Under the pieces are notes generated by a model that saw nothing but the letters and a program-made list of their open reading frames with translations, was not told where the DNA came from and did no database searches. A stretch of DNA of 64,000 nt, taken from contig NC_044581.1 in NCBI RefSeq assembly GCF_901933205.1, forward strand, positions 11,233,501 to 11,297,500, written 5' to 3'. Positions within the stretch are counted from its first letter, which is position 1; each line of letters begins with the position of its first letter. Made by a program: the position numbers and the translations under genes. Below, piece by piece: positions 11,181 to 24,800 of the stretch. Source of the stretch: Camarhynchus parvulus (Eukaryota; Chordata; Aves; Passeriformes; Thraupidae).

Positions 11181-13254
11181 ATTCTCTTTTACCCTAAGGC
11201 CATTTTACACCCCTCCAGCAATGTAAATGGACCTTAAGGATTGAATATTTATATCCCCTTTGAGGTATTTCTCTGTTGCTAGAGTGATGCCTCAGAAACC
11301 TTTGTGTAAATGAGAATAAGGAGCTCTGAGTCCCTCAATTGCCATGCTGGAAGTTGGCTCAGGGGGCTGGGGTTTTGCTTGGTTCTGTGGTTTTCCATGT
11401 CTGATCAATACATGTAGACTGTTTGGGAGTCCTTGCTTTAGTATTTCATTAACATTGATTCATTTAACTTTGTTTATGCTTTTTGTGGATTGGCTACTTA
11501 ATAACATAACCGATTAACCACCTGCCTTTGGCACAGTGCCAAAATCAAGGTGTGTATTTTTCCAACATGTGCTGTGAAATCATACCAACCTGTGGAGGTG
11601 TGAAAAGAAACCAAAGAGTGAATCTAAAATGGTCTGGACTATAATCTTGGAAACAAGTCCTAATGGCTCTCAACCCGACATCAGATGTTTCTAGGGTGTT
11701 GGTGAATCTCTGCTGGTGAGAATCTGAGTGGCACAAGGAGCTGAGTTTGAAAGTAGAACTACTTGACCTAGGGTTGCCTATTATTATTATTGTGGTATGT
11801 ATCCAAAATTGGGATTTCTCCATTGAAACCTGCAGTAGGATGGCCCTGATGTGCATTATACATGCACACTCTAGTAGCAGCTTTATCTTTCTTGTGGTCT
11901 AAATGTAATCCACTAATAAACAAAAATTCCTGGTGGGTTCTTGGATTAGATGAACATCTGCTCACTAATCTGTTTTTAAACTGCATAGTGGCTCTTTCCT
12001 GTAAGCTTTTCACTTGGATGAAAAGCTAGTAATAGATCAATAAATCAATCAGTAAAAAAAATGAAAGACTCAGAAACCGAAAGAGAAATTCAGGTGCTCC
12101 AGATTCCTGGCAGATAAACACTGGCATTCAGCACTTCCTGGAGCACAGCACTGCTGCCTGCACAGAGCTCTTCACTCTGTTACCAGCAGCCCAAATGCCT
12201 CCTACAGCGAGGGCTCTTTTTGTCTCACTGGGCATTGGATGCAGTGATACAAGCCATGACACATGGCAGGGGAACAGCAGACACCCCAGGACAGATTCCT
12301 CTATTGCATCATTCCACAGCTGAGAAATGTGCCAGGGAATGGCAGAATTATGACCAAGACTTTTCCAGCTTTCCTTCTCATTGTCTTCATGGCCTGGTAG
12401 AAAACTGTGAGAGCTGGAAATGAGGGGGAAGAAATGGAGCTTTATTGCTTACCAGAGGAGTCAGATGGCCTTCAGTAATTATTGTAAGAAGTGAGAAGTG
12501 TTCCTTTTTAATGGATCTGTTGCAAATCTGTGGACCTGGGCTGTGTATTTGTAGGGATGACATTTTAGACCCAAAATACACCTAAGCACTGGTAAGTGTC
12601 TCCAAGATCTTCCCTCTTGCAAATGCAGAAGTGCAGCTACTTCTGCAAGTGCCCAAGGCATTGTTATGCCTTCTCTGGGCAAGGAACAGCAAAGTGGGAC
12701 AAGCTAAGCTTAAAACTGAAAACAGACCCCAAAGTGGAAACTGTTCCAAGAAAGCAGCAGGGAACAACTTTTGTTGCTGTTGGTTCTAGGTTGTTTTTTT
12801 GTTTGTTTTAGTTGTTATTTTGAAATACAGGTCCTGTTGGCAGGGCACGTCCCCATGTACTCTGGTGGCCCACATCTGTACAGGGCACACAGTGGCAGTG
12901 TGGTCTGGCCACCCCAGTTTGGAGAGAGGTGTGGGGACAGGACTCAGCAGAGCAGGAATGTGGATCACAGCACAGCCAGCCTTGTTGCAGGAGTGCTTTA
13001 ATGAGGCAACAGGCTCCTCAGAGCTTACTGCTCTGTGTCACACCGTATCACCTTCTGTCACACTGCGTGAAGCCCTGAGCGAGGCCAGCATGGTGCAACT
13101 CAGGGGATCCTGATGTACAATGTTATTACATGCTGCAGTGTATGAGAAAATCAAAGTTTGCCTCCCCTGGCATCAGGTGCTTGCTCCCCACCTCTGCAGT
13201 GGCCCTGCAGTCCAGCTTCCAGCAGCTGGTCAGCAGGGTAGGTGTTTGGGAGAA

Positions 13255-13430
13255 CTGGGATATTTTCATTAAGCAATTTCAAATCTCATTAGCAAATTTT
13301 CATAAAGTGATAATGCAGTGGCAATATTAGCTGTATTAATCCAATATGAAAGTCAATCTCGTGCTCTGGAAAAGTGCTAATAAAAGCCTTTCATTTTATA
13401 CAGTCTAGCAGCACGGGCATCAGTATGCTC
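13255..13430. other. possible conserved non-coding element
   Basis: About 175 bp dense in homeodomain-type cores: CATTAAGC, CTCATTAGCAAATT, GATAATGC, GTATTAATCC and GCTAATAAAA. It has no frame and no repeat character. Vertebrate developmental enhancers often look like this, but composition alone is weak evidence, and random AT-rich DNA gives many TAAT cores. Confidence 0.22.
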
Positions 13431-14382
13431 TTAATAAAACGTTGCAGAATTTTAATCTCCCAGAATCAGTTCAAAGCTTTGGAATACAGTGAATTAATAC
13501 CAATTGAAAGCTTTAAAGTTCATCCTTACCTTCACAACAGCTGCCAGCTCTTAGTAAAACCAAGAATTTTTTTACGTAAGAACTCCCCAGAAAACTGAAC
13601 AAAACCCCAAAAATTTTCATTTAAACCTGACAGACAGAAGGGATTTGTGTTGTTGTACAGCACCAGATAAAAGCAGCATCTAGAACAGAGTTTCAGTTGC
13701 CAGGACGACAAACCACTGTCACACACTCAGCCATGTGGACTGAGAGGGAGATCAAACCCTCTGTGATGGATCAGCCCAACCACCAGCCCCAGTGACAAGC
13801 AGGGCTGTGGTGACTTCTGGGTGATGCTCCTACCTGGCCAATACTTGATCTGAGGGACAAGTATAGAGCCACACCTATTTCTAATTTAATCTTTAGATGT
13901 TAAAGCTTCTTGTAAGGAGATGAATTACAAGATGCATCCAAATGTTTTTACATTTTGCAAGCCACTGGCTTCCCTCTTGCTCAGCCAGTAATCTCATGCT
14001 ATGAAGTCTGTATTGTAGACTAAACCATGTAAAGCCCATTTGAAATCAGAAACCATGTCCTGCTGACTGACTGGTTGCAGAGGCAGAAGGAATAGGTGCA
14101 GGGCAGCACTTGCCCTTCTCCCATCTCCCAGCTGGTCCCATCCTGGTGGGTCACACAGAGACAGACCAGTCCCGTCAGCAAGTGGGTGAACACCCTCTGC
14201 CACAGTGTCCTGTTCATGCTGTCCCCAGTGCAGATGTCAGGCCATAAACTCAGGCTGCAATGCAAGCAGACCCTCTGGGGAAGGTATAAAAATTGTGTTT
14301 AATTCCAGCCTCAGCCCTGTGTCCTCTCCATGCAGGGAACATCAGCTGGTGCTGAGGCACAGTGCTGGGTCTGAGGTGGGGT

Positions 14383-14575
14383 CACTAATTAATTCCAGCA
14401 GTGGATGCTGCTACAGATTGGACCAGTTTATGTACAATGAATTTAATTAGGTTCTGGTTTCTCTTTACTGTTTCATCAATTAGTGTGAGCATAAAGTGGT
14501 TTGTAAAAGGATCAATAGGGTGGGGTTTTAATTACTTGGAGAACATTGTTTACATTATTTATCCCATGGTCAGTC
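14383..14575. other. possible conserved non-coding element
   Basis: AT-rich segment with CTAATTAATTCC, GAATTTAATTAGG, ATCAATTAGTG, TTTTAATTAC and a forkhead/SOX-like ACATTGTTTACATT in under 200 bp. A 135-codon frame crosses part of it but has no recognisable domain. The suggestion rests on motif density only. Confidence 0.22.
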
Positions 14576-17500
14576 AGGTGGTTTTTGTTTGTAAAAGGGA
14601 GTTGGAAGCTAAAGGGCTGCTGCAGCAGCTCTGCTGGGGCTGGTTAACCTCTCATTGTGTAAGGAATGCTGCTCACGTGAATAAGTGCTCTGTAGTTTTG
14701 TCAAGAGATGTAGATAAATGCTGCCTAGAAGTAATCAGTTTCTTTAGTTTCATTCTGCATAAAGAGTTTCTAACTTTAAAGACCCTTTTCATGAATGGGA
14801 AAATATGAAATCAATTCCATTTATCTGTATGAATCTTTCAGCGAGCTCAGGGTTTAGTGTGGGGGCACTGCAGGCAAAATGTAACAAATGCAGCAGTATA
14901 AAAATGATTAAAGCATGATGAGCAAGGTTATAGAGATAAAAATGAGTGAAAGAATTGGAAAAGTGCAAACAAGAAATCTGTGTGATACTAAGGGGTTTGT
15001 CTATTTTTCATGTTTACTTCTTCAGTGTTCATAATTTTTTGGTCCATCATCAATCACTGTCAATTTGAAAAAGTGCTATACTTAAGGTCATTTATTCAGG
15101 GCTATTGGAGGCTAAAATTATGCAGTTTCAGTCAAATATATGTGAATAAAGACTGTCATTTCTGATTAATGACATGTGACTTCAGTGTCTTACAGAATCA
15201 TCTTGCCATCCAAGCTTTACAAAAAGGTTATTATGTAAAGCTTCTTCCACAATGTATCTACTTTTCCTCTTAGAACACTGAAGAAGCCATTTTGCTCACA
15301 TTAAAATCAGTGCAGATATCCCTCATCCCAGTGGTAATTACCCCACAGTTTTGGAGTTTGCCAGAATAAGTAAATTTTTGTGGAACTCAAAATTGTGTTA
15401 CTGAGAATGATTACAAGGCTTGTGGTTTTTGCTGCTGTTTCAGAGTTTGCTTTTTATTTTAGCTTTAAGAGAAAGCCTAGTCTTTTATTGGAAAAAAATA
15501 TCTATAGAAAGCACTAATCTTATGCAATGCATTTAAAAACACCACCACATATGGCATTTCAGCATTAATTACTGTTTTTCATGATTCACCATTTCCCTTA
15601 TCTCCCAGTGCATAATGCAGCCCTTGTGTTCCTTCCTCTGAGGAAGGAGAATGGGTGAGTTTAGAAACTTCAGGGGAATGTCGGGAAAGGAGAGGAGGGA
15701 AAGGAGAGGCAGGGGCTGCGGGAGCTTTCCCCAGGCAGCCTGTGCTCGTGGAAAATCTCCCTGGTGCCTGTGCAGCAGCAGCAGTGCCCTGGGGAAGCAC
15801 GGAGCACCCTGTGCCAGGTGTGCTGCTGCTCCTCACTCCTGCAATGGGCTCACACAGCAGCCCTGGCACAGGCTGGCCCCTCTCAGAGCTGTTTTCTCAC
15901 TCATCCCTCTTGCAGCAAAGCTTTGTTCTGAGGGAAGAGGGAGTTTCTGTCTCTGCTGTTTTGCCTCCTGTGGCAGGGGCAGAGCTTAAGATCATGCCAG
16001 GAGCCTTGGTGTCTCTAGGTACCCACAGAAGATGCTGCAGGAAAACTCTGTGTTGCTGTTAGAGCCCCTCTCTTCAGTGCCTCCTGGTATCAAGAGAAAC
16101 CTGGTATTAAGAGTTTCAAACCTCTAAATTTCCATTTCTAAGCAAGGGTGATAGTGGTAAGGCTGCAGCTGTGTTTATTAACCATCAGAGGTTTTTATCT
16201 TGGTGGTGTTGCTGGTAAAAGGCACTGCTCCATCAAAATATTTAAGGGCTTTCTCTGAAGTCTGGCTCTTGCATAGAAACCTGGAATTGTTTTCCTCTTT
16301 CTTGAAGGGCATTAGCAAGGCACACTTCTTCACTTGGGTAGCCATAAAACGAGGGAAGTGTGACAAAGATGGCACTATCAGAGGAACTGGAGCAACTGGA
16401 ATTGCCCATAGAGCTGAGCAGGCAGTAATGCAACTCCCAGCCTGGGTCATGTTTTAAAATCATCTTTTGCTTCTCCTGGTTAGAAAAAAATGTGCAGTGA
16501 GCAAGTGCAATTCCTGCCCAACACCCTTCCCTGGCCCTTCTTTTCTCTGTGTGCCTGCGTGTGGGGCTCAGTACCAGCTGATTAGCTGATCTCAGGCGCT
16601 ACATGGGCTTGCATTTTCCAGGAGGAGAATTTTCTGGTCTTGCCATGAGCCTTCAGTGGCAATGCCCATCTGTGCGGGGAGGGGGCAGGTTCTGCAGGAG
16701 GCTCCAGTGCTGCTGCTGCAGCGCTCACAGGGCTGGGACTCCACACTGCTGTGTTTGCTGACTGTGGGGAGCCCTGTGGCACAGCTCTGTGTGTCTCTGC
16801 ACACAGTAATAAAAACTGACTTGGGATAATCCAGTAGAAAGGCCTAACAGCCCATTGAATCGATATTTATCATATCATGTCAGAACAGAGCTATTGGGCC
16901 ACACTCTGCCCTTGAAACCTCCTAGTTTTACTGCTTATTGCTTTTTATTTTGGTTTAAAAGACTAGACTCTGTAGTTTGTATGCATTCCATACTATGAAT
17001 GAGGGAAATGACAATATTAGGTACAAAAACTAAGATAAGGAATTTTTTAAAAATAATTATTTCTCTAAGGGCATAAGTTTTTTATGTTTCTCAAAAAGAT
17101 TAAGGTAAAATTTTGTGTTGCTGTGTAGATGCACAACACATTACACCTCTGCTTTTCTATTTTGTTTGTTCCAGTTACTTTAGCTCTGTTTGGAATGCCA
17201 TTTGACTTAAATGGAAACAGATTTTTCAGAGCAATTGTAGAGACAGACAGAATGCTCCTTGGGAACTGTATTTCCAGCCCCATGAGGTGCCAGTGCTGGT
17301 GAATGTGCTCTGAGCTGAGTACTTGGGAAGTGACCGATTCCTGGTCCAGGACAAACAGCTTTTGGGTGGGATGAGTTTGAAGTGCACAGCACCTCCAGAG
17401 GCCCTGTTAGCCAATCTCATAGTTGCTTTTTTGGTTTTAAATGCTTTTTTTGTAAAAATATTCTTTTGCTTTGCTTGCAGCAATGTTTGAGAAGTTGCTG

Positions 17501-18585
17501 AGGTGCTGTCCTTTGCTTTCCCCTCCCAACCAATTGAAGGTTCAAGTGTTATCCCTGCATGCTGCAAATTTTGATAGTTACCCAAATGGTCAAACAGAGT
17601 AGGTTCAATGAAAACTTCCCTAAAATAAATGCTACTTGTCTGAAAGAAAAATTCAATTCAGTTCCGTTTCTTTTGTATTTACTGTTCATGCTGCTGTTAC
17701 TAGAGAGACCCACACATTTGGGTAGGAGGGTTATTCAGTGTTTAGTGGTTAGCAGCTACAGACGTAGAAAATGAGCTGATTCAATAAGCTGTCACCTTCT
17801 GCTGAGTAAGGGATGTGTTATGGCATTGTGATTGCACAGGGCCTGGGTGGATGCAGAACATCCCATCCCAAAGCCTTTTCCTGCTAAGCCATAGTAGTTG
17901 CTCCATGGGTGGCCATGCATTTTGGGGGTATATCTTTGGTGGCTTTGGAGGCTGTCACTGCTTAAATTTATGGCCATGTTTCTTGTGAATTTGTCAATGT
18001 GATATGCATAGAATCAGGATTTGTTAATATATGTGTGTTAATGTCAGTGAAATATGCATGCACACACACTTATAGTGTCTGTTGTATACCTTCATGTTAA
18101 ATTAATAGCAGAATTAATAGAGAATTTACCTAATGCAAAAAAACCCAAAAACGTAGTGCTCAAAATGTGAAGGTCTTGCTAGAAAGATGAATTACACCGA
18201 GGCAGATAAGATCAAGAGGAAAAATAAAATCACATGCGAAGGGAAAAGATTTTGGGAGATAAATAGACAACAATAGTAAGAGGAGTAAGAGCAATGGGAA
18301 AAACCTCCTATTTGCATTGTATAGTATGACACTGTCCTATTTTATGCTGTTTTTTCTCTGCAAATCAAATGATATCCAGAATCATGGCATGATATAGTTG
18401 AATCAACTCTCATCAATTTTATTTAAGGACTACAACACAGGACATCTGTAGTATAGGACTGTTCATATTTCTTGTGGTTCTGATACTATTAAAGCTACTT
18501 AAGTGTCATGACATGTTTATTTATGAGATCATCAAAGCCACTTAATAACTTTCTCTTGGTAACTTGTTTACATCTGTGTAATACA

Positions 18586-18676
18586 GAGCCAGATTGTGCA
18601 GCCCACAGCCACATCATTGGTGAGCACTTTCTCATGCAAGTTGTGCCACTGACATAAGGGGTTCACAATCTGGCCC
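18586..18676. repeat. ancient palindromic (MITE-like) repeat, first
   Basis: GAGCCAGATTGTG at 18586-18598 is the reverse complement of CACAATCTGGCCC at 18664-18676 (11 of 11 in the core GCCAGATTGTG). This is a 91-bp unit with terminal inverted repeats. Internal blocks (a GTGAGCACTTT part and a CATGCAAGTTGTGCCACTGACAT part) match my memory of old sauropsid palindromic repeats that start and end in GGCCAGAT/ATCTGGCC. Those families are generally treated as non-autonomous DNA transposons. No target duplication is legible and the exact family name is uncertain. Confidence 0.6.
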
Positions 18677-18697
18677 ATAATGTATCAAAATGCACAA

Positions 18698-18849
18698 GGC
18701 CAAGATCTTATCACTCACAATTGTGTAAATCTGGCTTTAATCCATTTAAGCTCCAAGTTAGGTACCTAGATATAAATCAGTGAGATTTCATTGGCTTCAG
18801 TATCTGTTTCAGCAGAGCTGCTCTGATTTACACTGGGAAGATCAGGCCC
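18698..18849. repeat. ancient palindromic (MITE-like) repeat, second
   Basis: It starts GGCCAAGATCTT and ends GGGAAGATCAGGCCC, with inner arms GTGTAAATCTGGCTTT and GCTCTGATTTACAC that are partly complementary. The centre keeps a diverged CATTGGCTTCAGT, corresponding to the CCATTGAAGTCAATGG palindrome typical of this repeat type. It lies 21 bp after the previous palindromic repeat but has different inner sequence, so it is a separate insertion or family. Age is high judging from arm mismatches. Confidence 0.55.
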
Positions 18850-21800
18850 ATTAGATTTGCAATTCAGAAATGCATTTGCTCCACTGGATGTGTAAATGTT
18901 GCAATAGCCCAAATTAACATAGCCACAAAGAAAGATTATTTTCCATGCTGGCTATTTAAAATATCTCTTTGCACAATATAAACAAAGAGAATTATGTCAG
19001 AGTTAGAAGCAGGAAGGTTTAAGAGTCGCATATGTCTTAACCTTTACACTGGCTATGAGTACATCAGTTCCTACAAGATGAACTGCATTATAAAGTAAAT
19101 AGATCTGCTTTAAAGAAAGGTCAGGACACATGTTCTGCTAAAATCTAATTTCAGTCTATTGCCCTATAACTTACTGCTCTCTTGAATACAACAGATATAA
19201 TAGTAAAGAGCCTGCATTTAATTATCTGTGATATAAAGCCTCCTTATCCTCCTGAGAATATTCACAGGGATAATAGAAAGTATTCTCAAAATTCTGTATT
19301 TACCTCTGTATAGTGAGTGCATTCTGTTTTAACGATCTTTCTTGCTTTCTGGAAATGTTATTTTAGCACCTCTTATACCCTTAATCCAATTTTATATTAC
19401 TTTTATATCCTAGATTGCCTAGATTGTTTTACAGACCCAAGCAAACCCTATTGTGGTGCCATTAGCTAGTGGGGGGTTCCTGTGAGTGCAGTAAGAGCAA
19501 GCTTTGCTCCTCATCCTTATATGCACTAACTGTTTGCTGCTGCCTGTTTTTAAGATGAATTACATTAGGATTCAACAGCTTAATAATAACAATAATTTTA
19601 TCCAGTAAAAGCCAGAAGAGCTTTAAAGTAAAGGGAACTTGCCACAGTGACAGTATTAGCCTAACAGAGAAACACCTACAGATAATATGTAGAGTTAAGT
19701 AAAAGAATAACTTAGGTGGGCTTAGTCATATTATAACTGATGTACCATGCAGTCCTAAATCAACATGTCATTTGGAAAGGAGGTCAATGCTAAGTTAGCT
19801 TCCATAAGTGATTATTCAAGCACGGGCCTAAAATATTTAAGCAAACTTCAGGAAACAAAAGAGAAAAACACCTGTCTATGATTCAGATCTACACGAGGAC
19901 ATTTTGTCTCATGAATGACACTGCAAACAGGTATGTGCAAACTATATTATGAACTGGTGTTAACTGGCCTAATTACTGAATGAATCAGAGTAATTCCATC
20001 AAGATCCAAGAGCAGAGGATCAGGCCTGAACTGCCCAGAGCAATTTTTCTCACCTGGATCCCAGGAAGGCCTGTCCTGGAGGATGGTTTGAAAGTAGGTG
20101 ACCCCTAACAATTACCATTTTGGCAGGGTTTGAGGTTACTAACTTGATTTTTGTGGATGGGTAAGGATCCACTCCCTGTGGTTGTATCCAGGGAGCGACT
20201 GAGCTGGCCACATTCATAGCACACACTTCTGCCTTTGTTTCTCCTCCAGCACCAGCTCCACTGTTTTAAGATGGTCATTTAATATGTAGGTGAATTAAAA
20301 CATCATATATTTATAAATATACTCCCCTGGAGTCTTTTCCATTGAAGACAGTGATTGTCATTTAAGCTAATATTCTGTCATCATTTGGAATTTCTCATTC
20401 ATGGTGAAGTCCAGGAGTTTGGAAAAAGAAAGAAAATTGGAAAAAAGGAAGGGAAGGAAACAGGATGGTTCCTAAAGCTGTCTCAGGAAAATGAATAGCC
20501 TGAATTCCTACATCTGTCAGTAGATTGGGGATTGGCTGGGGAATGCCTATGGAATTGTTACCCAAAAACATGTGGCATTCTCTTTGCTTGTGGAGTGGCC
20601 TACTGTGTTATTGTCTTGCTGGAGCTGCTTTGGCAGAGTTTATGGCAGAAGATCCTTGCAAGAAGCACATCACTTTGGGTGTCACTGCACAGTTGATGCT
20701 ATACCTGTGAAGGTCCTCCCTGCTGCCAGCCCCCAGTAGCTGAAGCACAGGGAAGGTCTTGCAGGCTCCAGATGATTAAATCTTTTCCTTCAGGATCTGT
20801 GTGCTGATGAGCTTAATAGCACTATTTGAATCTTTCAAAGAAAAAAACTCAAACTAACTTAAAAAAAAATTGCAAAATGGTCGATACTTATGTCAGCTGT
20901 TTCAGTCTTGCTGCTTCTCAATTTCCTAGACATTTATCTCCAAAAAGGCTTCACACCTGGTGAAAAACCACAGCACAAAATGAGTTAGTGGGACACTGGC
21001 ACCTGCATATTTATTTACATATTTGTTTATCTTCCTATGTCTCTTCAGGGACCCCCATGGGTCCCACGTTCAGTCTGGCATTGCTCTGATCCCTGGGTGG
21101 GGGCAGCAGAGGGGCTTTGAGCAGCCTGCCCTGTGGCTGTGTGGTTGTTGTGTTTGGCACGTCCATGAGAGTGCAGCAATCTGGTGCAGTTTAGAAGTAG
21201 GAAAGACGTGGAGGCATGTGACTGTGCTGGTGGAGAGCCTTAATCGTACCCAAAGGAGAGCAGTAAATTCCACCTAGAAGCAAGAAAATGCCTCTAATTC
21301 TCCTTTAGGGAGAATGTCTATAACTAGCTTTCCTATTCCAGTGCAATGAGACCTAGCAGTCTCTGCAGAGACTCCTGGTTTTACTGTTTCAAATTTTCTT
21401 GGAAACCCTAATACTTCCACACAGGAGAGTTCCTTCTGGGGCATTAGAATACAGATCCCTAGGACTTCCCTTCCATTTCTTGCAAAAATAATGGTAATCA
21501 CCAAGAATGAGTAGCAGGTTCAGTGCTTATTAGTCTTACTTTTTAAAAATCTGAAACAAATATTTTTTCTTCCACTGTAACTGATCATTTTAATTTCCCT
21601 TCTTTGTCTGTAATAAAAATTGACGCTAAAGGATGCCTGAGGCAGTGTAATGAGAAAATGAAATTAGTTTTTCAGTTGGCTGGTCAAAAGCATTTTATAT
21701 ATGATAATAAACAGTTTATTTTACTCTTTTGCCTATGACATAATAAATGATAAAAACATTTTCCTGAAATAGATATTGCCCACTTTTCTACAGAGAGCTC

Positions 21801-24800
21801 AAGCTGGGATTTTTCCATTCATGGAGTCCCATAACTCTAGGAACTGTCTGCTTTCTTGATCTACTTTTCTTAACCTTTTTTTAGGCAGTACACAACAGTG
21901 CATCTCCACACTGAGCATGCACAAAAGCTTAAGGCTTTTTTCTTCCTTCTTGAAAACCTTTCTCGGAAGTGCTGGGTCGATTACACCGTGTCACCCGGGA
22001 GTAAATCTGTGTCAAGGCTTTTCTGAGGAGTTTCTCAGAATTTTGTATAGTACCCTTAAAGCCATGCCCAGCCCTGTATTGGAACCAAATGATGCTAGTT
22101 CTTTTGCAAGCACTGGAGCCCAGAGACAACCAGACGCAGCTTGGTGGTCCCAGTGCATGAGATGGGCATCTTTCCTCCCCTCTCTTCAAACTTGGGCAGG
22201 GTGCAAAATCAGGGTGTTAATGGTTTGCATAAATTCTTTATTGTAAAACTATCCAGCTTGCTGAGGTCATATTGAGCATGCTTGCAGGTACAGGGAAAAA
22301 GAGGCTTAGTTGTTGTTCAGGGCACAGTGGAAACCTGTGACCACTTTGAGAGTTGTCCCATTTCAGCTGCCTCCCCCTGCATTCATCTGTGCCTGAATTG
22401 TAAAAGCCTTTTCTTCATGGAGGCTCTTTCTGAAGTGAACATATGAGACTCATTGGTTTGTTTAGATTGGTTGAGATTGATTATAGTGGCTTCTTCAAAG
22501 CAAGAAATCAAAATAGGTGAGTGGTGAGATGAACACCTAACATATTGATAAATGTAGTTACATATATGAAATGGGCAAGAAAAAGAGAGAAAAAGCTGAG
22601 TTTCTTGCCCGTGATTCTTACAGTTCTTGACAGCTCGAACTCCCACGTGCTTGAATAGTTCAATACTGGATTAGTGTGATGTCTGCTTGGTGGATCCTGT
22701 GGGGCATAGGCTCAGCAAGAGACACATCATTCAGGATTTTGGGGACAGCTTGTAAACTGTGCAGCTCTACCAGCAATCCCACTCCAATCAAAGTCAGACT
22801 TGAAGATGGAACAAGGGGGGGAGAGGGGGAAGAGATGCTTTCTTATTTATGCTCCCATAATTGATTTTCTAAACTGTGATTAGTCCATTTCCACGTATAC
22901 TTCCAAAGGAGTATTTATTTGTGAAAGAATATGTACTTCATAGAGCAAGCTAGAGCATGCCATGTTAACAAGAAAAGTAGAATGGACATATAAGCGCTGA
23001 ATTGAAAGTTTGATTATGTACTTGTTTTTACTGAAGCCCGTGACAAGGCTGCCACTATGTTTAATAAAGCCTGTTAACATCAGGGCCTGATCTTTTCCCT
23101 GTGCTCAGGAGAAAAGAAATTTCGCACTAAGATACATGCACAACTTGTTTGTAAATGAAAAGTGATTCTGCTAAATTGGACCCTTTTGGTTGAAAAAAAA
23201 AATTATATTGTTAAAAAAATACTGAAATCTTTGGAATCTTAACAACACCACCAGTAATATTAATATCCCAGTTAACATTTGTGCTGTGTGACTGCTGCAT
23301 GTCCACACCATGTCCACATCGTGGTGTGTGGTGGTTGGTTGACTCAGGCTTGTTGTGCCTTACAACTCTGTAAACTGGTGACTAACTGCTCAAAAAGGCC
23401 TGGTTTTGCAATAAAGGGCTCTCCTTTGCACCTGCCTGGGGATTGTGTCACTTTGCTTCATACATTCACTCTTAAATTTCTCAAGGCTACAGTTATCCAA
23501 GATTTCCTTCAGATAGAAAACATTTTAGCAAACAGGATCGACTGTGGTAGCAATAGCAAACTTGTATAGAGATATAATTAAAATGGATTTTCTTTATTTC
23601 TGTGGATATTCTAGTTTGTGGGGTTTTTTTCTGCAGCAGTGAAAACTGAGGGAATTTCCAAACATTCATGCTGTGTATTCCTAGGTTTTATAAGAACTTA
23701 AATTCTAAATTGCTGAAAGTTGGTGGGGTTATTTTTCTATGCAGGAAATACAGCTACTTCCTAATTTTCTTGAAAATGAACAAATTGATGTTCTAGGTAA
23801 AATAACTTCTGCCTCTGCTTAGCATTTCATACCAAAGTTTCATTTTAGATATATTATTCCTCAAACATTTTAAATAATTGAAGTGCTTTTCGTACATTTT
23901 ATGACAAATTGAGTTACAAATTTCACCCGGCTGCCCCTTCGTGGGGTGTGCAGACGAGGTCATGGTACTTGCCACATATCTCTGACTTTCAATAATTTTC
24001 CAAGGAGGCCAAGAATGAATAGACTGACCTCCCTTTTACTTTAAAGCTCAATTACAGAAAACAAAATCTGTGAGGGAAAAAAAATCAAACTTGTTTTGGA
24101 GAGGAAGCAGCCACTTTTTGGCACTGAACGTTGCTTCTCCCTTTCCGGCTCAGCCCTCCTTGTGTGGTGTCCATATGGATGAGGTTTATGGGAATATCTG
24201 CTCTTCTAACATATCAAAATATTTACCTTGTGCATTTCAGTGCAACATCATTAATTTTACTAAGCTCCCAGTCTCAGTAAGTGCCAGCTGTCTTTGGGTT
24301 TCCAAGGCACTCAGATCTGATAAGTGAGCTCTTGTGTTAGCACTGCGACGGTCAAAGGTCCGTGTCAGGTCAGGACCTCTGCTCTGTGGGAGAGATAAAC
24401 TGCTCTAAAACTACCAGAGGAAACAAGTAAAACGGAAAAATGGAATTTATAAAGCTTATGAAATGTCACAAGATGTGTTGCAGTCTTTTGGACAAATGTT
24501 AAACGCAGTTAACCTGAAGGGAAAGGGGGGAGATAAAGGATCACCTGCTACTAGAAAAAGATCTGGTGCTAAGGATGAGCAGGACTTAATGAGATCTTTT
24601 TAGCTGTATCAGCAATTATGTTTTGATTTTTCTTGATAGAAACTAGAAAGGTATAATTAGGAACATTTTTTATCCTCTACAGATTCAGCTTGTGAGCTTT
24701 ATTTAGTACAATAAAAAGTCCGAGAAATAAACTCATCATATTTAATTTGAGTTCATAGTAGAACATTTGTTAATATTTGTCTTTTTTTGGTTAAGTGGGT

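Larger units (their letters stand above)
11181..18585. other. non-coding stretch, no gene recognised
   Basis: Unique DNA with GC-richer patches at about 12840-13110, 14080-14370, 15640-16010 and 16640-16800, where frames of 60-135 codons open on both strands without any family signature. T-rich simple sequence lies at 12790-12822. Two AT-rich parts with many TAAT cores are listed separately as possible conserved elements. No tRNA or recognisable microRNA seed was seen. Confidence 0.5.

Noticed and set aside
21049..21277. Exon starting after ctatgtctcttcag
   Set aside because: Good acceptor, but no credible donor before the frame closes and no recognised protein. The palindromic GGGACCCCCATGGGTCCC start is probably coincidental.
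21970..22015. Further palindromic MITE relic around GATTACACCGTGTCACCC and GTAAATC
   Set aside because: Some words resemble the repeat arms, but no second arm or outer end could be found.
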